From assembly GCF_020509005.1 (NCBI RefSeq), contig NC_063016.1:4216001-4280000 (forward strand): a stretch of DNA of 64,000 nt, given 5' to 3'. Positions 10,339 to 20,801 of the stretch are shown here, in pieces. The notes beneath the pieces were generated by a model, which worked only from the letters and a program-made list of their open reading frames with translations, was not told where the DNA came from and made no database searches. The translations under genes were made by a program, and so were the position numbers. Every line of letters starts with the position of its first letter. Within the stretch, counting starts at the first letter, position 1. This stretch comes from Fulvia fulva (taxonomy: Eukaryota; Ascomycota; Dothideomycetes; Mycosphaerellales; Mycosphaerellaceae).

Positions 10339-13300
10339 TCACTCATACTGAATCTCCTCGTCGTCTTCCTCACCAGGGGCATCCTCATCCTCTTCATGAT
10401 CTGCATCGGCTTTATCGTCCTGGTCATGGTCATTGTCCAGCTCCTGATCCTCATCAAGACCCACATTAACATCGGCGTCGGCGTCTTCCTGTGCCGCCTC
10501 CACAGCAGCGCCCGCACCACCAGGGTCGTCTTCATCAGCATCTGTAGCAGCCATTGCGACTTCGCCAAGTGTGCTTCGCGTCCTGCGCAAAGCGCTTGCA
10601 GACGATGCGCCATGACTCGGACTTTGATTATTTTTATGATTTCGGCGACTGCTGCCCGTTCGTGATCGACGTTGAGTCGAGCCAGTTCGATTACCACTAC
10701 GTCTTGTGCCAAATGGTCGACCGGGTCGTCTCTTAGCCGCAGGTGGCGCTCCAGGTACAGGTGGGAAGACTTCGAAGCGGGTGGGTGGGATGGGTCCCGC
10801 GGATACAGGCTGTGATCCGGAGTAGAATGACGCCGGGCTGGCTTCGCCGGACTCGATGAACTGTACGCTGCCATTTGGAGTCTTGCGGGGCGAGCGTCGA
10901 CTTGGCGATCCCTTTGTCGGTGGTCGTTCGGACTTCGAAGGTTGAGGTGTCAATGTAAGGGGAGGTGGAGTCTTCTTGCGTGACTTCGGCGAGGACCCAT
11001 TGAGTTGTGCTTGCGGCTGCTCCTCTGTGGTCTTTCCCATTGCGACATCAGGTGCGGTGGTTGTGACATTAGCATCGCCCTTGCTGTCTTTGTGCGATTT
11101 GGCAAGGTCCGGTGCCTTGAGAGCCTGCAGGACTCCTTCTTGTGGCTGGTCTGGCACCTCAATAGGCTCTTCTCTCGCTGCGACGGTTTGCAGGGGCTGA
11201 TTAGTCTCCTCTCCCATCGCAAAAAGATTTGTCGGTCGTCCCATGACATATGGCGTCCAGACCAGATTCGCAGGGTCAAGCTTGATGGTTGCTTTCTTCT
11301 CATGCTTCTCCACGTACTCCTTCATATAATCGTAGTCCAGACGAAGCGCGTAAGTCTTGGTGACAGGATCTCGCACCAAGAAGCGAAGGGCCTCTAAGGT
11401 AGAGACGATATCATCAGGCGTCATTCCGGTAGTCTTTGCTATCCGTACAATTGACAGGGGCCTGCTGTCGTTGGTCGTGGATTCTTTACCTTCGTAAGTC
11501 AACAGAAGTTTGCAGATGACCTCGCGCCAGTATGACCGATAGGAAACGAGGCCCATGTCCGAGAGAGGCTTCTCAGGTGACCCGGTCCTACCTTCGACCT
11601 TTGTCAACATGTACGAGAACTCGATGAGTACCTTTCCGAAGCCTCTTCGCATGTGGACCGGCAGTACCAGGATGCACGACACATTATTCCCAGGATTACT
11701 GAGAGCAGGATCGGCAGCGGTGTCTGTCAAGTCTGCATCGGTGCCGCTATTAGCATGCGAGTCCTGGGCATCCTCGAAGGATGTGCGGGCATCGACGGGA
11801 GCTGGAGGCCCACAGCCACGTTTCTCCTTGGAGAAGTATCCCACAAAATGACACCCGAACTCATCGTTCTCAGTCATGATGTAGAACAGGAAAGGCTCTA
11901 CATCGTAGTAGAGCGTCTTCGATCCGAGGAACAGCTTCGCTAGCAAACACAGATTCTGGCAGTAGAGTGGGTTGCGGCGGCCATCGACTTCGAAGAAAGA
12001 CAGCGTGGTCTCTGCGCCAGTCTCTGGGTTCCTGATGTTCTGACGGTAGATCTCGTCGCCAGGGGGGTGTTTGGCTGAGCATTTGAGCTTGTGACGCCAC
12101 GCCACGTAGTCGGAGCTCATGTACTTTAGGCAGAACTCGCAGATGTAGAGGTGCTTGTTGCGGCTGTACTCCTCAGGATAAGGTGCGGCGTGCCAGGTGT
12201 CGATCTCGTACTGGCCGAAGTTGATGCACTTGATCTTACTGGCAGCATTTGACTGCTTGGATCGTGCAGGAGTCTCTCCAGGTTGCCTCGCGAGCTTCTC
12301 TCTCCACTCCTGCTCTGCCTTGTCACGAGCATTCTGAAACGCTTCTCTGTCAGCATCTTGTGGATAAGTGCGAGTCGTATCAGCCTCCGCATCTGTCAAG
12401 ATACCGCCATAAGGTCTGCCCTTGTTCTCATCTACTTCCTTGTCCTGGAAAGGGAAGAATGGGTTGTTGTACATGTCTGTCTGGACAGCAGGAAAGTGTG
12501 TTAGCTCTTCAGGTTCTGCAGTGGCTGTACGACGGCTTTGATTGTTGCGTAGCCGTCTTTGTCGATCACGTTCGCGACGTTTCTGTTTCTTCTGAACGTC
12601 CTTCTCGATCTGGTCCCACTGAGCGATACTGACGGGGATGGCGATAATGGCACTCTTAGGGTCCTCAGATCGTGATATGATCCTGGCACCTACACTTTGA
12701 GCCTTGGTATGTCGATGAGGTCGTAAGGGTCGTGACTGCGGTGAGTCCGGTTGCTCATTTTCGGCATCTCCATTGGTCTCAATAGGCTCTTCGACAATAG
12801 TAGGCGCTTCTTCGTCGTCATCGGGAGTAGCCCGCATTCGTTTCCTAACTGCAGCTCGCGGAGGCTCGTCGATATCTTCCGAGGGCGTCTTTCGCTTTCT
12901 AAGTGATCTCGAGCCGTCCTGAAGATCTTCCGGGAGGATCAGAGTGTTGAACACAGAATGAGATCCTGGCTTTATGCCGCCTCGAGCAGCTGGCAGTAAG
13001 TCCCTCGCCATCTTGGGTGCCGAAGAACGTCGACGGTTCTCCAGCATGTGTGGTACATCCTTGAAGTCTTCCTCCAGGCCATTTGCGACGCAATCTTGGC
13101 ATCGCCAGTGCTCTGCATCTGCGACATTGTGTCAGTTCGTTTGCGTTTGCCTGACCAAGACATGACCTGGTCTGGGGCTGGTCAGATATCACGCACCTTC
13201 GTCGGCAGCTAGCGTGTCTGCATCTCTGGCACATTGCCGGTGGGCTGCAGGTACGGAAGTCAGCGCGCGCTCGGACCCTGGATGAACTTGATATCATTTG

Positions 13301-14071
13301 TTGCTTTGCCGCAATTCTTCCACTTTCGACCTACCAAAGTAGATCTCGCATTCGACTGGGATGCAACAACTTACCATTGTCACCGCACACACGACATGCG
13401 AGATAATCTTCGTATTCTTCACCTGGGTCTTCTTCTTCGGTCTGCTTGCAGAATCTGGGGACAAGTCAGCATTCGCGCAGAATTAGCGATCGGACGACTT
13501 ACACGCAGCGACTAGCATCCGCGTTGCCGACTTTCAGGTCGTCTTCTTCCACATCGTCGGCAGCTTCCCAGTCCTCTTCGCCACCAGGCGAGGTGTCAGC
13601 TTCGGAGTCGTCTTCGTCTTCAACTTCAACTTCGGCGTCCGACTCCTCTCCAGAAGCCTTCCGCCTTCGTGGTCGCACCGATCGGGTCTTAACAGCACCC
13701 ACAAATTCTCCATCCTCGTCGTCCTCGTTCTCTTCGTCGACCTCGCCCTCTGCGTCCTGGTCAGAATCGTCGGGTTCACCATCAGCATCTGGATTTCCCA
13801 CTTCGATATCCTCTCCAACCTCTTCTTCCTCCGCTATTGGCGCATCCGGCTCCTCATCGAGCTCCATAGCTGATCCCGACATGTGTGCTTTGTAACTCAC
13901 GCCGCGTCCACGCAGCCGGTTGGGCGTCAGCGCGGCACGGTTGAGGACTATAGTCGCCAGGGTGTCCGCTGGGCTATCACCTAGCCCATGAGATGGATTC
14001 TGATCGCGACCTTGCCTCTTGCTCGTGACCTCCCACTCTGTCAACAATTCACCTGAGCTCCCCTGGGCCAC
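10339..14071 (-). CDS. SAS3: MYST-family histone acetyltransferase, SAS3/NuA3 type
   Basis: The predicted nuclear enzyme transfers acetyl from acetyl-CoA to histone H3 lysines as the catalytic subunit of a NuA3-like complex. Exons (minus strand) are 14071-13503, 13454-13375, 13244-13197 and 13118-10339, giving 1158 residues. An acidic N-terminus leads into a PHD-like cysteine/histidine cluster from about residue 189 (RCVFC, ACRVCGDN, HRQC, WRCQDC) that only becomes visible after splicing. The MYST domain spans about 530-860: C2HC zinc finger (CEFCLKY...WRHKLKC), the autoacetylated-lysine motif FLGSKTLYYDVEPF, the SCILVLP cysteine, the acetyl-CoA loop RRGFGK, and SPEKPLSD with the catalytic glutamate. 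A low-complexity insert of about 45 residues lies between GYFSKEK and NNVSCIL (about 664-711). The C-terminus is basic, then strongly acidic. The PHD and the flanking extensions fit SAS3 rather than ESA1. The start gives the longest open first exon. Confidence 0.9.
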
Positions 14072-14778
14072 AGGTCAGAGGCCTGCTGCCGGGCCTGCCA
14101 AGCGATCTCGATGGACGTGTTCCAAGCTCTTCGATACGCGTTTTTCGCTCGTCACAACTCTTCTGATCCTTCGTGCACGCGTTCGAGCTGATCCGAGCTG
14201 ATGTAGTCGTGCCTGTGGTGATTGTCTGGGTGACTAATCAGCCTGTGAATGTGGTTGTTGTCGGTGCTGGAGCGGTTCGGGTTGGGCAATGTGCGGCTCG
14301 ATGGATCCAGTGAAGTGATGCGACAGCGATGATGCAGGTAGGATGTCGTCGTGGGTCTCGTGGGAGTTGATTCTCAGCGCTGCCGCCCCTTCTCGCGGAG
14401 CTGCTGCTGGACCTCTCCGTGTCGCTGCGGCAAAAGTGCTGGTACTGGTCGCAAAGTGGTTATGATATCGCGACGCGCATCGTCTGGGAGTATGATGGCG
14501 TCAGTAGCAACTATTTCGGCTGCGTATTCATCTCTGAACTGTCTTTGTCGCGCTATCGAGGTGTTGTCCGTGGCTGCTGAACGCGATCCGTCGTGCCTGC
14601 CCAAGTCTCAGGTGCGCTTGCCTTCCGCACGTCACGACTTCTGCGCCCGAGCTTCTCCAGAGTTGCGACTGCCTCCGACATCACCACCACCACAACCACG
14701 AAGCCTTCATCTTGACAACAGACTAGCTCACGCCAGTTCAGCGTACGACGCGCTCAAAATCAGCACACGACCGCCGAA
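14072..14778. other. Shared divergent promoter (SAS3-type gene / complex I subunit)
   Basis: This 707-bp interval separates two genes transcribed away from each other. Several short open frames are present but none is convincing. An ACGCGT (MluI cell-cycle box-like) hexamer lies at about 14136-14141. Confidence 0.4.
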
Positions 14779-15263
14779 ATGTGAGCATCGCGAGGTGAAA
14801 GGCCGTACTATGCGCTGACCAGAACCGCAGGGGTGTGCCATTCGAAGCTCTCCTCCCATACGCTGTCTGTATCGGGGTACGACATCACCATACGTTCGAA
14901 CGAGACTCTGTATGACTGCTAACAATGCACTATAGTTCTTTGGCTTGACTGGTGCGGGACTCTCGAAGATCAGGCATATGCAAAATGGTGGAAAGAGGGG
15001 TCGGCATTCGGTGGATCAATGGGACAGACAAAGTGCGTGAGGCCAGGGCAAAGATATCACACTACGGAAGGGAAAATGCTGACGGAATCTTGCGTAGTGA
15101 TGGACAGAGATCGGAGACTTACAGGCTTCCTGAGAGGGCAGACAGACAATGTCAGAGCTCCAGCAGGCTTTGAGTTGAGCAATCCATGGCGGGTATGTTG
15201 TTCTTTGCGAGAGATCTGTGAACCAGACGCTAACTTCAGCAGATCGAGAAAGGGATCTACTAG
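14779..15263 (+). CDS. NADH:ubiquinone oxidoreductase 9.5-kDa subunit (MWFE/NDUFA1 family)
   Basis: This is a small accessory subunit of mitochondrial complex I, with one membrane helix in the inner membrane. The gene was recovered by splicing by eye: exons 14779-14780, 14831-14876, 14936-15032, 15098-15192 and 15243-15263 give 86 residues. The product begins MGVPFEALLPYAV, continues FFGLTGAGLSKI, then KRGRHSVDQWDRQMMDRDRRLTG (split here as HSVDQWDRQ and MMDRDRRLTG), FLRGQTD, APAGFELSNPW and ends IEKGIY, matching the fungal 9.5-kDa family over its whole length. The start codon is interrupted: exon 1 contributes only AT (14779-14780), followed by donor GTGAGC, and the acceptor CCGCAG is followed by the G. 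No in-frame upstream ATG was seen. Intron 4 ends in tandem CAGCAG, so one extra glutamine is possible. Without splicing no frame longer than about 40 codons is visible. Confidence 0.88.
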
Positions 15264-17038
15264 ACGGACAACTTCAAAACACACCGTTCCGCAAGAAATC
15301 TAGACCGTACGCGTGGGCAAGTGTGAAATTCACGCCGAGATCATCTCTTCGTCTGTCATTGATGTGTTTTGCGTCTCTCGCACCTGCATTGCCTTCTTCT
15401 CGAAGCATAAGCGCTCACCTCACTATCAGCTCCGGGATATTCAAAGCATCACACAATGTCACGAGCCACCCTTCCGTCATAACGCTGACCGTCAGTGTTA
15501 AGCCGACATATCACGCTGGGGCAAACGTGGCTCTGCCATCCGAAGAGACCAACTTCGTTGCTACAAGAATACTGCGTGATCCTCTCTCTTACAGACCTGG
15601 CTGGTCACAATGGCTCACTCTTTCCCTCTGAATGTCGTGCGGCAAGGAGCGTATTTCTACTCCTTCCATTCAATGCCGCGAGGAGGTAGCCACAGAGGTC
15701 AAAGGACATTCAGGCACAATTTCTTTCGTGTGTCTGATTCGTCGACTTCCCAGAAGATCCGTACGAGAGTCAGCGTCGATGCAGCCCGCCACGAGTTTTA
15801 CATACTTGTGCGCCATGGCCAGCTTTGTACTGATCCGACAACGAAGCCACAGACCGCTGAATAATTGGTGGACTTGCATGTTTAGTCGTTGGTCGTTTGG
15901 ACTTTGTCCGGGATTGTGGTTGGCTTCGGCCCCAGTGTGCGAACATGGAACTGTGCGATACCGCAGTGCTACATGTTTGCAGCGAGCTCTGAAGTCATCC
16001 CTGTACTTAAGAATGCGCAATAGAGATGCCAATGGGCATGCAATCACTCCCCGGCGGACCCATGACATAATTGGTCCGAATTGTTCTCAAGATCCCAAGG
16101 GCATGTTTCGTCTCCTGATCATGAAATTACTGCGCAAGAACAACAAGTGTCGAGACCAGACTTTTCTTGCTTCACTTCAGTCATGACATCTATGGATCCC
16201 TCATACAGCAGTCAATAGCGTAGAGCCCAAGAGGGTTCCGGCGGAGACATCGTTCGCCTGAGCCGTGCTTGCTTGCATCCACCAGAGCAAGGAGGCCAAG
16301 GCTGCAGACTGTGTGATACGACAGCCCTGACAGCAATGCATGATCACGTCCTCGGAGCTCCAGGATCTCGATGCGTGTAGCTCCCAAGTATGTGACGCTG
16401 TTAAGTCTGTTTGTGCGTGCAGTACAGAATCACACAGCCAACATGGCCTCACCGTCCCTCAGCCATTGGTGGGGAGCGTTTTGGTAGCACGGCAGGCTGT
16501 CAGTGGCACGAAACGGCGGGCAGTTATATCGCAATTGTGCTAAAAGGGGCCAACATTGTTTGGGGTTCCTCGATTAAGGGGAGCATCATGAGTCTGTAGC
16601 GAATCAGTGCGGCGCACCAACCACTTCCGAAAGCTTGTGATCTCGACATCTGCCGCGACGCGCTGCTAACGTTTTAGCCTCATCAGCCGCTCTCCTAATC
16701 GACGTTGGAGAATTTCTGGTGGTGGATGGCAGTCTTGTGCTTCCACTTGTGGTATGCGACGTTGGGCACTTGATTGAGTCGTTGGCAAAGAGGGGGAGTC
16801 GCAGGAAAGCGCAATACTGTACGAAAGCTGAGATCGAGCAATTCCAGCATCCCTGCTGCTCATCTCGAAGCCGATCTCCATCCTCGAGGAATCTCGCACA
16901 CCTCACATCCCACGCCGCGCACGAATCCTCCGCAGCTGGGATTCTCTACCCCCTCCGACCCTATACAGTCCTTACAACCCATCCCTACGCAACCCGACAA
17001 CATGCGATGATCGACTGTGTTGACCGGCTTACATTCCC
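15264..17038. other. Intergenic, no supported gene
   Basis: This 1.8-kb interval lies between the complex I subunit and the Uds1 gene. Frames up to 184 codons (15632-16186) exist but are matched by frames on the opposite strand and show no domain. The 3' half probably contains the Uds1 promoter and leader. Confidence 0.4.
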
Positions 17039-20000
17039 ATGCCAAGAACGGCGCTGAGAGTGCAGGGCGCGTCAAGATCGACCGCGTGGACATTCCGTGC
17101 CGACAGGTCTAAGCAGGAGTCCGATTCTGACACCTCTGAGCCATTGCCCGCATACAGCCCGCGAGAGGAGGAGGGCAGTATGCAGGCAAACGGCCATTAC
17201 TTTGAACATCCCCGTTCACCGCCCGTGTATGAGAGCTACGATGGCAGCGGCTATGGCAGTCCGGGATCAAGTGCCAGGAGCTCTGCACGCTACAGTCACA
17301 ACAATGCTGTCCAGCATAGCAGCAAGCTGAGGCCAGGCTTTCTGGACGAGTCCCGAACGTCTAGTGAGGCTAGTCCCTTACCATATGTGACTCCAGCGGT
17401 AGGCAACGCACATTACGATGGATTCGACTTTGGCCCGTCGTTACAAGCGCAGGATCAAACGCGCAGCCCTCCGACCAACATAGATGACTACAAGTTTCCA
17501 CTGCCTCACACGGAAAGCCACCAGATCAGCCTCAACACACGCCTGCACGACCACAATCACGATGCCGTGGGACAGCATCTGCTGTACGAGAACGCGCTCT
17601 TGGACACGCAGGCATTCCAGATATTGGATATCAATGAGGTCGATGAGCTGAAGAAAGAGCAAGCCAGGCTGAATCAGAGGATTGAAGCAGCCAACCGGAA
17701 GCTGACCCTGGAGACGAAGGTAAAGGATGCAGCGCGCAATCTCCAGAGGCTATACTCTTCGGACAAGAAGGAGGGACGACCGGACACCCCGCAAAGCCCA
17801 GACAGCCCACGCAAGCACAGGGCCAGTCTGCTTGGGAACAGAAGCAGGACCGGTAGCAACGGTGCTGAAACCCTACACCAAGCCGAAGATGAGGTCGCGC
17901 AGAGCATCAAAAAAGTGGACGAACTTCACGAGCAAATCAGATCCCTTTTGGAGAGGCGCCAGATCGTCGAGCGCTCACTATTACGCCACACCGCCGCTGT
18001 TCTTGCAGCACAAGCCAGCCAGCATCCCGCACAGAGAACAGACGCTTTGACGAATGGGCATCGTGGATTCGACGAGGATGAATTGCATCTGGCTGGACCC
18101 GACGAGTTTGATGGTATACGAGATATTCTTCGGGGCAAACCTGCTCCCTCGAGTAAGCAAGGTGTCCAGAAACTACAGACCGACCATGAGCAACAGCTTC
18201 ACAGCATGCAGGATCGGTTGGAGCAGCTGAATACGCAGCTTCGGTCTGTCATTGAAGAGGCAAGCCAGACTCGTGGCAGATCTGCTGCGCCGGAGCCTGC
18301 CCGACCCACGCACAAGGACCCAAGTGAGCGTCTTGCCAGCATGTTCGACGTCATCGAGCGTAACATGCAGACTCTGGATTCAGAGCAGGGAGAAATCAAG
18401 GCGCTTTATGCGAGAGTGCAGGACAGTGCCTCTCAAACTAGGAATGCCGTGGAAGAGCAGCTGGAGGCTCTTAGTTCGCAGCTATACGCAACACTGCAGA
18501 TTTCAGCGCAGATGGATTCTGTCAAGGACTTTCGACAGCCACCGCAAGCCACTGGTCATGGCTATGATCACCAGCTGCAGTATCTCGAGGACAGCCTTCT
18601 CGCAATCGGTCAGCTGCTGCAACAACACAACCAGGAGTTGGCTACTGCCCGCGCAGCAGGTAGCGGCATGGAAGAGGCACAGACCAAAGCTGAAACACAC
18701 TCGAAGAAGTTGACCGAGTATGAGACCGTCCTCGCTGGCCTATGGGACATTGTCGCAGCAGATAGCCCGAGTGGCGACGACTCTGCCGGTGACCGTTCGG
18801 CGTCAAGCCCGCTCAAAGAAGATTTTTCGATACAGGCTTTTAGCTCCCGCGTCCAGCATATGTCCAGTGTAGCGGCCAGCGCGCGGGAACAGCAGGACAT
18901 ACTTCGTCGACAGATTCAGCAGCAGCGCGACCTCAATGGCAAGGTGGACGTCGAGAAGGAGGCCGAAGTCGCCGATATGCAAAGCAAATATGACCGACTT
19001 GAAAGTGCATATGATGCAACGCAGCAGGAACTTGCCAATCTGATGGTCCGCCACCAAGAGGCAGAAAAGGAGTCCACCCGGAATCGCGAGGAGCTGGTCA
19101 ATGTCATGAATGAGCTGGAGCAGATGCGCCATACGGTCGAGCAGACACAGACTAGGCAGAAGGAGATCGAGCAAAGACACGCGCAAATGTCCGCTGCAAG
19201 TGCTCAGTTGTCCACAGACAAAGAGACTGCCGAGCAGCGACATTCTGATTTGCAGAAAGAAATGGAGACGCAAGAGTCCGAGCTTGTTCGCCTCATGACT
19301 GAATTGACGATGGCGCGCGCTGAGCTTGAGGCCGCTCATGGCTCCAGAAGCGAACGCAAGAAAGAGGCCGGCATGGCCGCAGGCGAGATGGACGCACTGC
19401 AGAAGCTCAAAGACCAGGAGATCGAAGACTTGCAGAAGGCTCACGAACAGCGCGTTGAGACGATGCGACGAGAATACGCCGACCGTGGCAAGCTGTTGGA
19501 GAGCGAGTTGGAGGACATGACGAATGAGTTCCAAGAGATGACGCGTGAGAGTCTTGAGCTGGAGAAGGAGCGCGAGAAGCTTGAGGGCTTGATCGACAGC
19601 CTGCGCGAGCGATGTGATGAGCTTGAGGCACAGCTCGGTGACGAGAAGATGAAGTGGATTGGGATCAAGAGTCCTGGTGGAGTTGATCCTGGTGCGCCTA
19701 GAGAATCAACCAGCGTCATGGTCCTGAGACAGGAGTTCAAGAAGATGATGCGCGAGGCACGAGGCGAAGGCGTCCGTCTATTGCGAGTGAGTCCCTCTGC
19801 TCGGTACACTGCCCTTCAGCATACTAACATCATTATCCCAGACCGAGCAAGAAGAGCGTCGTAAACTCGAGGCTGAAGTCCGCCGCATGCGACAATCGCA
19901 AGGTCCGATGTCGCGAAGCACAGCAACCAACGCAACACCAGTCCTCAACGTCAGCAACGCCTCCTCTGCGCACAGCCATACGGGCTCCAGCACAACCGGT

Positions 20001-20093
20001 GGTCTCTCCAGCACACCCGATACGTCTACCCTATCACCCTCCAGTGCCGCTACCATGACGGCGAAGCCGACGACGACTGCATCCTCAGGTTGA
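17039..20093 (+). CDS. Up-regulated-during-septation (Uds1) coiled-coil protein
   Basis: Exons 17039-19786 and 19842-20093 give 999 residues. The N-terminal 180 residues are Ser/Pro/Tyr-rich and likely disordered. The Uds1 domain follows (about 180-320), recognisable by QAFQILDINEVDELKKEQARL and the following helix, then a long Gln/Glu/Leu coiled coil to about 900 with LVRLMTELTMARAELEAAHG-type heptads. The conserved end MVLRQEFKKMMREARGEGVR-LLR runs directly into the intron, and exon 2 continues TEQEERRKLEAEVRRM, then a Ser/Thr-rich tail. The family is named from a fission-yeast gene induced at septation; a septum or polarity role here is inference. The exact start is uncertain because upstream sequence is open in other phases. 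A further exon may extend the C-terminus (see findings). Confidence 0.82.
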
Positions 20094-20096
20094 CAT

Positions 20097-20801
20097 CTCG
20101 GCCCTTTAGATCCTATCAATTCATTCTTGAAACTTCGCTTGTTTAGTTCTTTCCGCTAATGTCCTTTGTGTATTCTTAGAACATGATTACGACTTTGACA
20201 GCAAGAGTCGTAACCGCTCGTGGTCCCTCCCGGCGGTGTTATTCGAAGAGTCCGGCAAGAGTTTCAGCAGCGACATGGATGCGAACGGCGATAGTTGGAC
20301 TCTAGAGGGCGAAAATTCTTGTACATTCTGTGGGTCTGTGTTTGAGCATGTGGATGTTGATACTCGGCGTTTTGAGAAGGCTTTGTTCCGGCATTGTCGA
20401 CAGCGGCAGCGAAATGGCCCTGGATTGGTCCAAGGCGGATGCATTGGAGTCTGCGGGAGGCATGAGAGGATATGGCGATTTCATTTGATGGTGCTCGGAG
20501 TTCTGGTGGGAAATGGGTTGTTTGGTGGCTTGAGAAAACGCATTCACGGCACTCTTGGGATGATTGGGAAACGTACATGTACCATGCCGAACGATATATT
20601 GAGATCAAGTGTGGGAGGTTGTCTGTATTGCTAGTGTACACACGAGAAGACACCTGAGCAAAGGACCTTGCCCTGTTATCATCACTACGACTACAAGTGG
20701 TCAGCCAGGGACATGAGGCTGGGATCTTTTCCATTTAGGATCTGGTTCTTCTATACAGCAGTAGACTACACAACACTTGCTTTGCTAACAATACAACGCC
20801 T
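20097..20801. other. 3' region between convergent genes, possible extra exon
   Basis: This interval separates the Uds1 stop from the V-ATPase stop on the other strand. The plus frame stays open from about 20180 to 20634. A splice from the Uds1 gene would join it (donor after 20090, acceptor TTCTTAG near 20180), so part of this stretch may be coding. Otherwise it is 3' UTR and spacer. Confidence 0.4.
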
